Shown here piece after piece: positions 41,533-56,500 of a stretch of DNA of 64,000 bases (positions are counted from its first letter, which is position 1; each line of letters opens with the position of its first letter). The stretch comes from Strigamia acuminata (lineage: Eukaryota; Arthropoda; Chilopoda; Geophilomorpha; Linotaeniidae). Location: positions 14,749,060 through 14,813,059 of the forward strand of contig OX442314.1 of assembly GCA_949358305.1 (NCBI GenBank), in the 5' to 3' direction. The translations under genes were made by a program, and so were the position numbers. The notes below the pieces were generated by a model. It was not told the DNA's origin. It searched no databases and was given only the letters and a program-made list of their open reading frames with translations.

Positions 41533-44500
41533 ATGGCTGCAAGTGGAGGAGAATGGGTTGTAGTTGAGGATGGTTGTTTATCAGTTGGTGAAAATATCAA
41601 CGCGATAACATACCACCCTACGCTCAACATTATTTTAATAATAACTAAGGAGCCTGCTATTAGAGTGTTGGATGTTAACTCAGGCTTCGTACTTCAGAAA
41701 AGCATCTTAACCGGTAAGGAAAGAACATGTGATCGCAATTGAAACCTCATTTATCTTACTATAAGTTAGGCCTACTCGTGTTTTGATTTACCTGAGATTG
41801 AATTAACGTATCGATTCATCAAAATAGAACCGTGTGCAATTGACGAGATTACATTTAGTAACCATATTTTGCATTTATCTAAATTTTATAGCCATAAAGG
41901 AAGTGCTTTCTTTATGATCAATGTTTTGCTGTCAATGTCGAAAATTGCACAGTTTAATATATAAATTCCGTGTTAAATTAACTAAGTTGCATTCGAATCC
42001 ACTCCTAAGGTAATGATTGTTGAAGTTTCAGTCTATGTAGGTTGGTTACTAAAAATAACCGGAGAAGAAATTTTAAAAATAAACGTAAAAAATGTACTCT
42101 CGAGTGAATTTAAAAACATCACGGTTTAAGTTATATGCTTTAATATTTTGTTTGCATTTTTAAAAATGGCATTTTCTCGATTAAAGACAAGCCCAAGGCT
42201 GTTATAAAGTGTGCCTATTTGCCAAGCCATGGGAAACTTTTCGTTACTGATGGAAGATCTGTGGGAGCGAGACGAGATCATTGTGGAGTGTTGCTGCTAG
42301 ATACATGTCTTCAGACACCTGTAACGAAGAGTGATGATGTTGTTAGGATAGAATTACTTTTGTCTGAGGCAAGTATTTATTTTATTTTCATTTTTATTTT
42401 TATTTCATTTTATTTTGTTTATTTAGGCTGTGCAGTTGCTCAAATGTCTACAAAGCATTCATTTGTCAGGTGTTGAAAATATTAGTGAGATAAAAGAAAC
42501 ATTAGAAAAGAAAATTGCAAATTGTCATGCGAAAACAAAAAATAATCACAAATGTGCTAAGGTATACAAGATTTATATTGCCGAGTGGCTAGAAAATATT
42601 ACTAATTCATTTATTTTTACCTCCCTCATTACAGTGGTGTACAGTTTGTTTGAAATTTCCTCATTCGTATCTGAAATCAGTTAGTACTAGTTTAATCCAG
42701 GAACTAAAACGCCTTAATAGGAATGTACCTGCTTTGGCGATTGCTGCAGCGATTAATGAGAGACTGAATGCACTATTGCCCGACTCGCATTTAGATTTAG
42801 CGTCATCTACTACACCAGTAGATCGGTCTCTTATGTACAGTGAAGCAGCCAGGAGAGAAACCTTTGGAAAATGGCCTCACATGAATTACAAGTAAAAAAT
42901 TAATTTTTTTCTCAAGTTTCTTTAATTTATTTTTAATTTTTTTTAAAGGTGGGCGTTACCAGATCAAATGGCCCAAGCTGGTTTTTATCACCAGCCGAAT
43001 TCTACCTGTGATGATCGAGCAATGTGTTTCACTTGCAATGTATGTTTAGTTTGTTGGGAACCAACAGATGAGCCTTGGTAAGTTTAAATTTTGCTCGAGT
43101 TGCATTTTTTTTAATTTTAAATTTACATTTTTTAAGGTCTGAACACGAACGTCACTCTCCGTCATGCCCTTTCGTAAAGGGAGAATACACTCAAAATGTT
43201 CCTCTTTCTGTTACCTACGCTGCGAGTCCAGCGATTCTCTTGGGAGGCAAACCAAATGAAGCAAAACATATTGGAACAACTTCAAGTTCTGATCTTATAG
43301 CCACGTATACTAATTCTGGGAGCATAACTGTTTGGAATGTGTCTAGACAGTTAAAAGTAAATTACACACTTTAAGGTACCGTAATATCAATTTTATTAAA
43401 TATTTTTATATTTTTTTCTATGCAGACTGAAGTACTGTTCTGTATCGATGTAAGTGATCCCCTACTGTTGGCCAAAAGCAACGCACTGTTGATTAAAGAA
43501 GCGATAAATCACAAGAGGTATTTATTGGACGACCCATTTGATATACATTTTTTTTAAAAAATGATAAATTTTAATAAATTTGAAGGAAATTATTCGACAG
43601 TGCAAGTGAAAGTGAAATCGAACTTCGTGAAATAACTCAAACACGGGAAATAATCGAATCGCCTCTCTCTGAAGAAACGCCGGACAATTGCATGACTTCC
43701 ATTCCTTTAGGTAGAATAACGAACATTACAAGATAAAAAAAAATTGCTCCTCTAATGACCTTTTAACACTTTTCTAGATTTTTTGCCACCATGTAACATA
43801 CCAAAGAATATTCATTTATCTTCAGTTAGCGTTTTGGGTGTACCAGAATCGAATTGTCTAAATGACGATTCTACCACATTACATTCAGTTCGTCCGAGTG
43901 TAGTAGCTGGAGTCTCCATGATTAGATATTCTCTCGTATCGATGCGCAAACAACAGCAGAAATCAACTACAAGCAGAAGCACCAACATGGACAACCCCCC
44001 TCTGGTGCAAGTTATGAACGACGTGAACGAAGCAAGTAGTCGCGACGTTCCTTTGGATATAATGCGTGTAATCGAAGAGGAGGTCGCATCTAACATTCCA
44101 GGAGGATCAGTTCCATGTATTTTGGTTTACGACGTGCGCCAGCAGTACGTGCGAGGTGTAACGAACATGGGATCTGCAGACAACAAGCCTCAAGGTTTTA
44201 CTAACGTAAAAAAATATAATTCCGAAACATCAACAGGCACTCAGCAAGAAACGCATCCCAACAACACTTATCCGAACTTTGGGGAGTTGCTGTACGATAT
44301 GTGCGATGATCCACTCGATCCCATTTGTACCACGCTTAACGTGATCAATGTCGGTGTGTTGGACGGAATGGACATGTCGGGCACACCCGGCATCAAGTTT
44401 GGCGCTCCTTCGAGTTCCTCGACTGAATTACCGTCCACCGATGTGGCTTCAGTGCCAAGTTCGACAACCCAAATGGGTACGCAGATGAGCCGAACCGATT

Positions 44501-47500
44501 TGAGAGTGAAAATCGATGCTGCCGGGACATTGGTGCAGTTTATCGAATTGCCCGAGAACCTGCAGAAAGAGTGCTACCGAATTGACTCGATTACACCAAC
44601 CGTCGACAAAAATTTCATCCTCGTGTCCGTCAGTTCGCAAACATTCACTGAGGGCAACGGAAACGAGTGGAATTTAGATCTGGGTGTCGAAGGCAAGGAG
44701 AAACGGAATAAAGATGTTGCGGAGCAAGTGCAGGCGACCGGGGATGATTGGCTCGGTGCATTGTTGTTATACAAAGTTAATTTTACGTCGGAATGCGTGT
44801 TGATCAACGAGGAGCCAGTTGTGATACTTCCTTTACATAAAAACAGCGATTGCATTAAGACTGTTCTAATGCTTCCTCGCGACGCTACAGAAGCGTTGGA
44901 TCAAGGGATTTATTCGGCTAACCCAGGCTCCGCGCTCGGATATTTCGTCACGTTGAATTATTTTGGAAGTCTCAAACTTCACTCTTTGGCTACGCTCGAC
45001 ATTGTGACTGAATTCAATCTCCCTTCCGGTAACAAATTTGCTGCAGTGGCATATTGTGCAAGTAAGTTTAATTATTTTATTTTCATATAAATAATCATTT
45101 TATTTATGTTTTAATTTGATTTGCAGGCATTGAACGACTTAGTGCTTGTACTGTCAGTGGAGAAATACATTTTCTTCATTTATTGCATTCTCAACAGCAG
45201 AGTGCAATTCACATTTCTGCGGCCGAAGACCCGCAACAAAATGTGGCGAAAGACGAGCAGATGGAGTGCGAAGGTAAATTGATTAGTTTTGTGTTATTGG
45301 GTGCAGTTTTTTTATTAATTTTTTTTTAAAATTTAGATGCTCGTTTAGACGGATGTGATTTGTTGATTAATCAACCCCTGACTGACGACTCATTGAAATT
45401 ATTATACGAATTGGTTCAATTCGAAAACTTGACGCCGAGGTTTTCTGCTACCATGCCTTCTTGCTGGACTGAAATACAGCAGGAACAAAAACAACGACGT
45501 CATCCACAACACTTACAACAGCAAGGAGAAGCGATGCAACATACTAGAAGTTGGCGACTCCAGCAAGATAGGTATGAAATTAAAAAAATTATAATAAGAA
45601 ATTCTATTAAAACACTTAATTGTATTGCAGTAACACGTGGGATGAACATCTGTTTGAAATAACGCTTCCCAAATCGTGTTGTGTTGGCCACATTGACTTC
45701 AAGTTCACTTTTCATTCAATTTGCATGACTCCACCTAATATCCAAGTAAAAGAAAAATGCGGTGTTATTAGTAAGCAATTGCATTGTTTTATTGTTTTGC
45801 TTTAGATAACCTTGCTCAGACAGAATACCACTGGCATTAGCAGACTTGATGCGTACGGTCAGAATGTGGACGATGTTGATTCGAGTGTCGATTTTAAAAC
45901 ATTTGCCCAAATGGGTTCTGCTTCGTTGAACCTTGAAGATTTTCCGAAAAGCGAAAATCCCGTACTTTTGTCTGAGTTTTTGGAAGCTCACAACGCTGAG
46001 ATTTTGTGCGGTCCTTTGAAAATGTCTGCGTCTATCGATTTATCAGGCCACGGTGGTGTTGTCACATTAACTAGCCCCGAGTTGCTAGCTGTCGCAACAC
46101 GCTCATTTTTGGTTCATTTGAAAGCGTTACCAGCCGAAAAAGAAGTTCATATTAAAACTGAAGTATAACTAGTGAAAGTTGACGGTGGTTTTGTAATTAA
46201 TCGTTATTTTGGTTTTGTTTAGGCGAGCGCTAAAGTTGCTCCGACAACATTAAAAATGCCCAATCGTCGTGTCGTTAAAATTCGAGATAAAGTTAGTGGG
46301 AATGTGCCGAGTCTTCAGTCGATGCTGGAATATTTTGCTCCACCGGGTAGTGCAGTTGAACGATTAGCAGCATCCGCACCCAACAAGAAAATGGATCATC
46401 TCAAGGGTTGCGATTGGATTCATGAAATATCTCTGACAATTCGACGCACAAAAAAGACAAAAATTTCGAATGAAAGGTTGGAAACAGTTTTGAAATGTTA
46501 GTTCACACGCCGATGGCTGTATTAATTAATTTGTTGTCTACAGGTTTCAGAGACTTGCCATGTTAGAATCTTCTTCATTTCACGAAAAACTCATCGCAAC
46601 CATATGCAGCTCGGAAGCTTCAAATGTTTGGAAAAGCACGAGTCTCGAGCATAGACAACACTTGTGCTTAGACATTTTGATCTGGGTCGCTGCGATTCAA
46701 ATCCACGGGAAATCTATAAAGTGAGTTGATAAGATTGCGTGAAATTTATATTGAAATTTATTTTTTTGCAGGGATATCAGGAATATGTTATTGATGACGG
46801 TTCAATTAAAGCTTGGAGATTTAATCAAAAGCTGTTTCATCGATGCCACTCGCGCAATTTCACACAAATGTGCCAAGTTGATTATATTTTGCAGCGAGTA
46901 AGACAAATTCATGCAATTTATGATTTTTAAGTGAATATATAGAAATATTTTTAAAATTCTTTTTCGTCTTTTTTCAGGCATGCTAAAACACTAAAAGATC
47001 AGGACATTGCGCCAATTTTTAACTACGCTCTTCTTCAAGAACTCCTTGAACATCTTGTGATGGTTCCACACTGCAAATCTGCTGGGGCTCTGCGATGGTT
47101 TTTTTTACTCTTGAACAGAGTGAAACATCTCGATGTGGTCAGTGTAGGTCAAAAATCAGTCGAACTCTTAGGTTCTGTTGCTAAACATTACAACGAACGG
47201 AATAATGCGTTACATTCGCTTTTGAGAACTAGGTATGCATTGTTTTTGTTATGTATTTTTAATTTTTTTTTTAAATAATTTTTGTTTGATTATTTGAGCA
47301 GATTTGGTTTGTATGGAACTCCGTTTGAACCGGAATTATTTGACATCGAGCCTACCCCATGCCTAAAACCGAGTTCTACTCCCATATCGTACGCTTCCGT
47401 TGTTTCGAATAACAACAATCAAACGGGATCGGGTGGACAGACGGGCAGTGGTACATCACCGAACGAAGAACTTGATTTGCGTGATTTACTCTTATTCAGT

Positions 47501-50500
47501 TCATCATCGCCATCAGCGAACCGTTACCTTTTCACTTATCCAGGACAACATTTGCGAGGTTTGCTCGAAGTGGAGCCGTTGCACTTCAGTTGTCACGCAG
47601 CGAGCGACGGGACGAAAATGGAAAAAATTGAATCAAGTGGTGGTTTGAGTGGAAGCTCGGGCACTGTACTGCCTCTTTCAGCTAACGTTTTGGAACAAAT
47701 TCCGTCGTATTTGCAATCAGCTAGTGGATTTAGTTCCTGGACTGGCAGTTTGTCTAGTTTGTTTACAACTCTGAAGAAAAAACAAGAGGTTGAACAACAT
47801 TTTGTATTTTTAAAAGCAAAATTTAGTTATTTTAATATTTAAACTCTATTTATTTAGGAATTTTTAAAGCTTCAGCAACAACATAAAAAATTGGAACAAA
47901 AATTGGCCGAGACTGTTCTCACTCCACAAGTCGGAATGGTCAAACACGCCGGTTGTTTATTTCATTCTGGCAAACAGTCGTCGGGTTCGGGAACAATCAT
48001 GGTGTCGTCATCATCTTCTACCTCTACCAATAGTGCATTCTCTTATCACAGCCCTAAAAGTATGAGCACGCCACAAATTCCGAATAGTCTTCTTATAGAG
48101 AAAATGTACATTGGATTGGGGGAAAATGAAGATAAAAATAAATTAAAGAGTCAAGCGTGCGGAGCGAAGAAGGTAAATACTGAAATAAAAATCAATTTTT
48201 TTTATATGTTTTATTCCATTTTTTAAAATGTGTTTCAGGAATGTGTTGCAAATTCAAATGCATCGTTTTTTCTTTCTCCTTGGCAACAACTTCTACAACC
48301 GCCCCCTCAACAGGTGTTGGTAATCGAGAGAATGCATTCAGGTAAATTGAAGTGAAGTACACGAGATTTCACGCATTAATAATTATTATTAATTTGAAAT
48401 AGGAGCTCGTAGATTTGTTGTATTGGATTTCGGAAAACTTATTCAGATGACAGATTTAATGGTCCCTGCCTGCTCTGACTTGGTCTCGTTATCTATCGAT
48501 ATATGGACTCAGGCAGAGGAAGTGGATGGCCAGAGACTTGTTGTTGCAACTGACATTGGCAGCAGATCATTGGTCATGTGTGATCTTCAGCCTCCACCTG
48601 TGTGCAGATTTTTGAAAGTAAATTCTGTTGCGTGGAAAATTATTCCTTGTAAAATTTAACTCCACATTTCTTTTTATTCAGATAACAACTATTGGGCGAT
48701 ACGGAATGAGCACAACCAGATGCCGAATTCCCATTGGAATGTTTTTTGGTCACACTTTCATATTGCCGTGGGAAGACAAAACAAAAAGCGAGGAAACTGG
48801 AAATATCCAAGAGCAAACCGAGGCCCAATTACAAGTAAGACTGATTTATTGTTTCCTAAGATTTTGTTTTATTTGTATTTTGTTTTTTAAAGCCACAATT
48901 GACAGCTTTGTCGTCGCTACTTGAAGATATTCATTGCCGATACAGCCTTTCTTGTGATAAACTCTTCAACTTATTGAGTCCGCTCGTTCCAACAGAGTAC
49001 GACAGCGTTAGTCACACACATTTTTACCTTCACCGTGAGAAGGATAAACCATCGGAAGAAGATCAGCGTATCATAACTGCGTACAACGAGTGTCTACAAT
49101 TGCAACAACAGCTGAATTTGGTTACGAATGCCATGTCGCGACTTGAGAGAGAAATAAATTGGGCCGCTAGAAAAGTCGCTAAGAAACCAAAATTGGACAT
49201 TTTGGAAACAGTTTGCACTGATAAATTACGCGTATTAAGTGAGTGTTTACTCGATGTACTTTTAGCTCTTAGTTGTCCTACTCCATCGATTCCGCAACTT
49301 CCATCCACTGTGTTCATGACATTTAATCAAAATACGTGTGAAACACTCTTTAAATTTCTCTGCGTTAATGGCACGCACAGAATGCAGTTGGCCAGCAGTG
49401 CTCTGTTGGTCCGAATGTGTGGTTTGCAGCCCTGGTGGGGCGATTTTGTTGCCAGAATGTTGGTCGGCTTGTACAATTCCGAGCAATCGCTTCTTTTCCC
49501 TCAGGACAGGTACAACTAAACTTATTTCTTTTAATAAATAACTTACAATAATAATAATTTTATTTATTTTTTTTAGGGTTTTTATTTTACTTACTTATTT
49601 CGGCCAAAAATCGTTAAACAATGGCAGTGGCAATTCTGTTGTGGAAAGCATAGTCAGTCTGTTGGAGCACTTGTTGCTTCCATTGGTCAAAAGACGAACG
49701 GAATTTGTTCGTGGTACGATATCTTTTGAATGTAGGTAAATAAGTTTAGTTAATATGACTGTAAATGTTTGTAGGTATTTTGGATTTGCCGCTCATCGGT
49801 TGGGTGTTGCTGTTTTTATCTGTGTGCTTGGATAATGGCGCGACAGGAATGGCTGATGGTCAGGAAAACAGCAAAGGAGGCAGCAAGGACAAAGATAGTG
49901 GTTTGTTTAGTTGAAAAGTGAGTTGTAATAGCTTAATATTTCGTATAAAAATAATTTTTTAGCAATTGGAATGTCCAATCGTTGGGATTTTATTCAAGGG
50001 GAGGTTGCTATGCTAAGAAATCGTTCTAGTAATTCGAAATCACCAGCAAATCGGTTGTACAAAAGAAAATTACAACGTCGACTCATGCATCACAAACAAC
50101 AGGTTAAGAAATTAGACTCTTCTCAAGGAAATCCGGCTGGTTCAGTCTTGCCGGTAATTGGGGGAATTTTGATTATTTCAGAAATTAACTACGTTAAAAC
50201 AAGAACGTGTTATTAATATTCAAATTATTGCTTGGTGTTTTACAGTTGGAAGAAATTGAGCAAGTAAAGAAAGAGTTGTTGGCGTCAGCTCAGGTTCTTC
50301 ATTCATTTGGTGGCAAAAGCGAACCGTCGTCATCGAGCATGAAAAGTTTGGAAACTGCAGTCAAGCAACAGGAACAAATGTTAAAGAAAACGTTAAAACA
50401 ACATTCAGCTAAGGCAATCTAGATTTAAATTAATTTATACTGTATTTTATCGATTAAGAGCCGCGGCTCTTATTCAAAACTGCTATTTTTGTCAGCAATT

Positions 50501-53500
50501 TCAATTTTGATTTTTTGTTTGTTACATTTGTTTAATGTAACAAACGCAAGTCTGAACTCTTAATCGGTAAAATACGGTATATTAATATATAAATTATAAA
50601 AATGATATTTCTCGAATTATTGGTCGAAATAGTTCTGAAGAGACAATTGAAGCGCACGTTTAATTTGAGAAATGCGATTAGTTGTCTGGCGTGAAAGACA
50701 AATATTTACGGAACGTTAAAATAGCATCGAGAATGTTGTGAAATGGTGTTTTTTTTTTTTTTTTTGCTTACCCGAACTTATTTATTTGACATGTTTTTTT
50801 CACACGTAATTAATGTGAAATAAATTTTTTTTTTTTACAGCATTTTAAGGATCTTATTAAAATAAGACGAACTGAAGCTCCCTTGCTCTCGAAGTGTGGT
50901 TCTGGAAGTACCGCAAGCTCTGGCGAAGATAGATTTGAGTCGGAAATGGATCGTAGTTTTATGCCCATCTTGTCTCGGAATCAAACCCTTCCCGTCGTCA
51001 GAGGATTGGCATCGCTCCTATTGGCCATGGATTTCACTTGCAATGTTGACATGTTTTTATTGGCTTGCAAGGTATAAAAGAGGAATAATTTAAAACGCGT
51101 TGAATTTTTTAAAAATGAATTTAACTCGGTCCCAACAGGTTCTCGCTCGGATAACAACATCAACTCGTCCAACAATTTCTCTGGGCGTTGTGTTTACGCA
51201 GGATCAACTAGGGCAACTTGTACAGCTTTGCGTGGGAGGAGTGGAATGTCAAATGAATTCTCCTCCGTGGGGCGGGCCATGGGCGTCACACGCTATAACT
51301 TCTCTACTTCAGGATATTTTAGAAGGCGAAAAATTGTATCCATGTTCATTAAGTCATGAATCTAGCCCAGTTGAAGAAGACCTGATTTCATTTACTGCGG
51401 AAACTGACGACTCTTTGCAAGAAGCTGCAAATGAAATCCCATCCGATGAAATCGATTCGATTGCAGTTGAAAACCCAAATAGTGGTGGTAAAAGTTTGAC
51501 TCGATTATTCAATAAATGATATAAATTATAAAAATAATTTTTACAGATGCGCCTTTCAAGTTGACAAAAGATCTTCCCGAATTGATCGACTCGGAAGAAT
51601 CGGAAAGCGATGACTGCAACATGGATATATTCAATCACACAAATATTAGCAAAAAAATCCCGTTTGGACCTCATAAAAAATCGTGGACTGGAATTTATAA
51701 GTAACGATTTAATTGTTGTCATAGAAATTGAATTTTTTTAATTAATTTTAATATTTTTAGTGCTATCAAAGGAGCTCGAATTGCTGCTAAAGAGGAGAAA
51801 CAGCCCGATTTGATAAGTAGTTCTGTAGGTTACAAGAGAACAGTTTCAACAGCGGTCGATGCACGACTTGAATACGGTGTGGAAATTAACGTTGAACTGA
51901 GACTGAAAGTTCTTACGATGTTGGAGGCGGACTTATTATCCACTGCAATATCAGCTTCGCTACAGGTAAATGGGTCGAGCATTCAAATTTAAAACAGAAA
52001 TGTATTAACAAATTTACTTATTACAGCCACTTCCAGAGGGAGCGCTTCAAGATTTTATTCCTCACGATAACACCGAGCATCGGTTTAACGAAATGACTGG
52101 ATCAACTTTGGCGGTTGTTCCGTCTTTGGAAATGCTTAGCGTGACCTTTGATCACATTTTTAGCAAATTGCCAGCTGTTCAGCTTAATTTGGAAGCGCTT
52201 TTGCATTTATGGTTAACGTTGACGGAGGAAGCAAGTCTTGAATGGAACAGTTCTGGCAGTAGTTTCGATCCTAGTCACGTACCGCAGATTCCTTTCAGCG
52301 CTGCGGCTGTTTCGGGACTGTTAGCCGCACTCACGTGGTAAGCTTGATCGAAAACGGATCATCCGGGTGGTGCATTAAACTTTTTTTTTAATTCCAGGTA
52401 TCCACCAATTTCTTTACGGACATGGTGTTTGGCTTTTCAAACATTGACGTTGATTTCAAATTTGCGCGTCCATTCTGCCTCGGCATCAGCGTGTGGACCT
52501 GAAATGTATTCTACCAGTCCACGTTGGGGTCATGATGTAGACTGCTCACAAGACGATCCCACGCAGGGCTGGGTTGCGTTTAACATCGTATCTGACCCAA
52601 ATCTGCTTCCTGTTCTTAACAAGTTCTTGTCAGGAAATCAGGTGGACAGTGGAATTGGAATGCTTAAAAATAATGTATGTCGAAAAGAAATTATTTTAAT
52701 TTCGTTGTTTTTAATTGGTTTATTTGTTTTTACTGAAGGTGGGACCAACAGTGACGCAAACACTACACGATTTTTTAATTCGACTGCAACTCAGATGTGA
52801 TGTCATCACTCCGGGCAGTTGTTTAGGCGGACAATTGAAAGAGTTGTTATTGAAGTTGGTTCAGTCTTTAGTGTCTAATGGGTAATTTATTTTTGTTTGT
52901 CAATAATAGTGATGGAGAGTTAATATATTTTTCTCGATTTTCAGTGGGGCAATTAAAATGTGTCAGGGGCCTTTGGATGCTCAATGTAAATTTTTAGAAA
53001 TGCTTCTGAATCTACACTTTGACAACATTGATTTGAATATTACAATGAACGTAATTGTAGCAGTCGTTACATTGGTTTATGATTATATCGTGAGTGCTGA
53101 ACGAGTTATTTGTCGAAGCTCTATTGAAACGGGAGTAAGTGCTTCCTCCTGCTTTGGTGGACTCTTTGCATCAGTTCTTCGAGGGGAAAGCCAATCGTCA
53201 TCTTCCAATAGTGGAAATCGAGACACTTTAGTGTGCAACTTGTTACGTTTAGTTAATTGTCTTATTCAAATCCCAGTCGCAGCAAATTTGCCCGGATCTG
53301 GTTTCAGTCCGAGAATTTCCGTAATTCCTATGACAGATTCAACGAAGATGGAACAACAAGGAACTAGTGCCAATCCGAATCGATTAAACGATCCTAAAAT
53401 GAATGCCGGTGCACAAACGGATGAACATAAAACTGTGCACGGATCGCAGATTCAGTGCAATCACTTAAGTTCTAAACGAAGCGATCAGATTGTGGTTTAC

Positions 53501-56500
53501 ATTACCGATACAGGTACGATTATTTTAAATTGATGTATATTCTTATTTAAACGAAACTTTTTTTTCTATTAGTTTTGAGACACGAACCGTGTGTTCTGCA
53601 TTTGATAACATCGCTGGCTAGTTGTTCGGGAAGTACTATGGCCATGTTACTAGGTGTAAGTGGAATAAACAACGCTCCTCCTCAGGATGTTAGCGAACGG
53701 TTTATGCTAGGCGATCCGATATCGGTCGGCGACAGCATTTTTCAATTATTGTGCACGTTGAATTATAAAGCATCCAATATTAAATTCGTCCTGAAACCTC
53801 TGATTTTGTACATGAGTGCCGGTAAATTTCAATGAATGTAGTTTATGCTTGTTTATTTTTTATTTAAATTTTATTTTGTATTTAATATTAGGCTTACATG
53901 AGAAATTGTCACCGAGTTTACAAATAATTCCTCGATTATCCGAACCGCTGCTGTGGTTTATTTTAAGAGTACTTGATTGTGAAATGGCATTAAGTGAATT
54001 TTTGGAAATGGGTAAGTTAACGATTTACAAGTTTTTACAAAATAATATGATGGTAATAATTGTGATTTGGTTACAGGTGGTGTTCATATAGTGTGTAAGA
54101 ATTTAGTGAATAGCAATCGTCAATTAATCAATTCTCATCCAAGTTTTGTCTCGACGGTGATGCAATATTTGAGCAATGGGCGCGGTGCTCAATCGTCGAA
54201 ACGTCAGAGTTCAGATTTAGAAACTGTCGATGGTTTGCTCAATTTTGCTCCTCTCGGTAAACTTAAATTTTAACTAAATAAAGCGAAAAAAGTGTTAAAA
54301 TTTTTATTTTTTTTATTTATTAGGGGTCATAACATCTAATAATCCAACTGCGCAACCGGCCGAAGTGTTAATTCAAGCAGCTCCGCCACACCGACGTGCT
54401 CGAACTCCAGCTTGGTCGTATCATTTTTATCCGGACGAGTCGTGGGTTGATTTAACTATAACGCTCCCGTGCGCTGTTCTGCTTAAAGAAATTCAGATTC
54501 AACCGCATCTCACTTCATTAGCCAGTAATATGTCGAATTGTTTGATTGGGTTTTAGTATTTCTTCATGGTTTTTTTTATTTTTATTCAGCTTGTCCGTCA
54601 TCTGTATCAGTGGAAGTGTGCCGAGATAATGCAACCGGGCCGACCCCTCTTTGCTCACCACAACCTACAAATGGACTTACATTCATCAGACTGCAACTTA
54701 CACAACCTGAAATCGTAATGTCGGTTACGTTGCGTTTACACAAGCCTAGAGATTCTTCAAACATTGGTCTTTCCCAAGTTTTGTTACTTGGGTCTACGAC
54801 ATTCGGAGAGGCAATTGCAAAATCTAGGGCAGCAACAATGCCATCTGAAGATAATGTGACTCGATCGAGGTTGTGATTGATTTCTAATTTGAAAAGAAAA
54901 CACTGTCTAATCGTTTGTTGATATTTGTCTAGTTTGGGTTGGCTTCGAATTGTACATCATTGTCTGACGTTGCCAGTCAATTTTAGTCTGCAGCAAAAAG
55001 CTTGCGATGCTGCAGTAGCCATTCCACATCTTCTTCAAGCTTGTTGCACTTTGCTTTTAACGCCAGCGTTAGGGATTTATATTGCGCATGTGGAATACGT
55101 GCTGCTGCAATTGGGTTTACACTCGACTGAAGTTGGATTAAAGGAAATACACATTCTTCTGCACAGCACAGGATGGGCGCACACGCAAGATATCTTGCAA
55201 ATTAACTTGAATACTTCAGCACTTGATTCTGTTGTGGAAATCATTTACCAATTATGTACAACGCAAGATGCAGGAACCAAAGCGAGGTTTGAGATTTTAA
55301 AAAAAAAATATGTTTTTTTAAATTTTTTATTATAATATCTGTTAATTTCAGAGTGAAGTCCGTGTTAGACTGGTTGGGAAATGCAGCTAAAAGTAATTTC
55401 ATCCAAAATCGAATGCAGAGAAATCTACGTCAAACTGAGGCTTGCAATCAACCACCAATTGCGTATGTTCAGTGTGTTGCCGCAATTCTTTGGACGAGCC
55501 ATAAAACTTTAGTAAATTTTGATCTGTCGTCGTTGTTGACTGTTGATTTGATATGGTAAAATTTTTAAAATTTGAATTTATTTGAATAATTTCTAAAATG
55601 ATTACTGGTTCTTTACAGTTCCATTTTTGAATGGTCGAATTCGTTGCCGACGAAATCGGCATTAAAGCGAGCCGTAGATTTAGTTCTGTGTTCTATCTGT
55701 CACGTTCAACCGGAATTCTTCTATTATTTACTCGAGGGTTTGGACATTATGCATTCAAATGCATCAGCGGATGCTAGTATTCCAGATGACAACAAAAATC
55801 AAAATTTCGTTTGGACCGACGACTGCAAGGAAGCAAGCACATCACCCATGACAAAAGTTGTGAGTTTGGACGAAAAGAAACTCACCACATTGGCAACCGT
55901 TTGCCAATCTCCAACAGCTATTCAACAACTTCTGAACTCGTGGCTGCCGTCCGCTCTAGCGCAGCTGGTCTTGGGTAATGTGGTTTTAGCCTCAGAATTT
56001 GTGTGTTTTTAATGAATATTTTTGTTTCAGACTTCTGCAATTACGAGTTAAGTTATAAAGCTGAGGAACCAAATTTTTCACGAAGTTTTTCTAAGAAATC
56101 TTACGCTTTTTGCGACAATAATAAAGCGAAACCTACACCGAGCAAAACTGGGATAATTGGCAGCAGGCCATCAAAAATAGCTGCCACGTTCTCTGGCAAC
56201 ACTTCATGCAGTGAAGAACCACAGAGTCAAAAAAGTGGGTCCGAATTGACAGATTTAGCGAAAGCTAGGCATCCTCATAAGGATAAAAATAAATTTGGTA
56301 AAACACTGAAATGCGGAATTGATTGTTTTTGGTCTGACGAAACGATTTGTTTGTAGATTTGTCACATTTGATGAGTGGAGAATTTGTTGCTGCCATTCTC
56401 AATTTTTTTGTGGAGGTGTGCAATGAAGGCCAAATGCGCGATTGGTTAGGCGGACCCGAGGGAAGCATGTTTTGGTTGCCTTTGCTCACGTTATTGTGCT

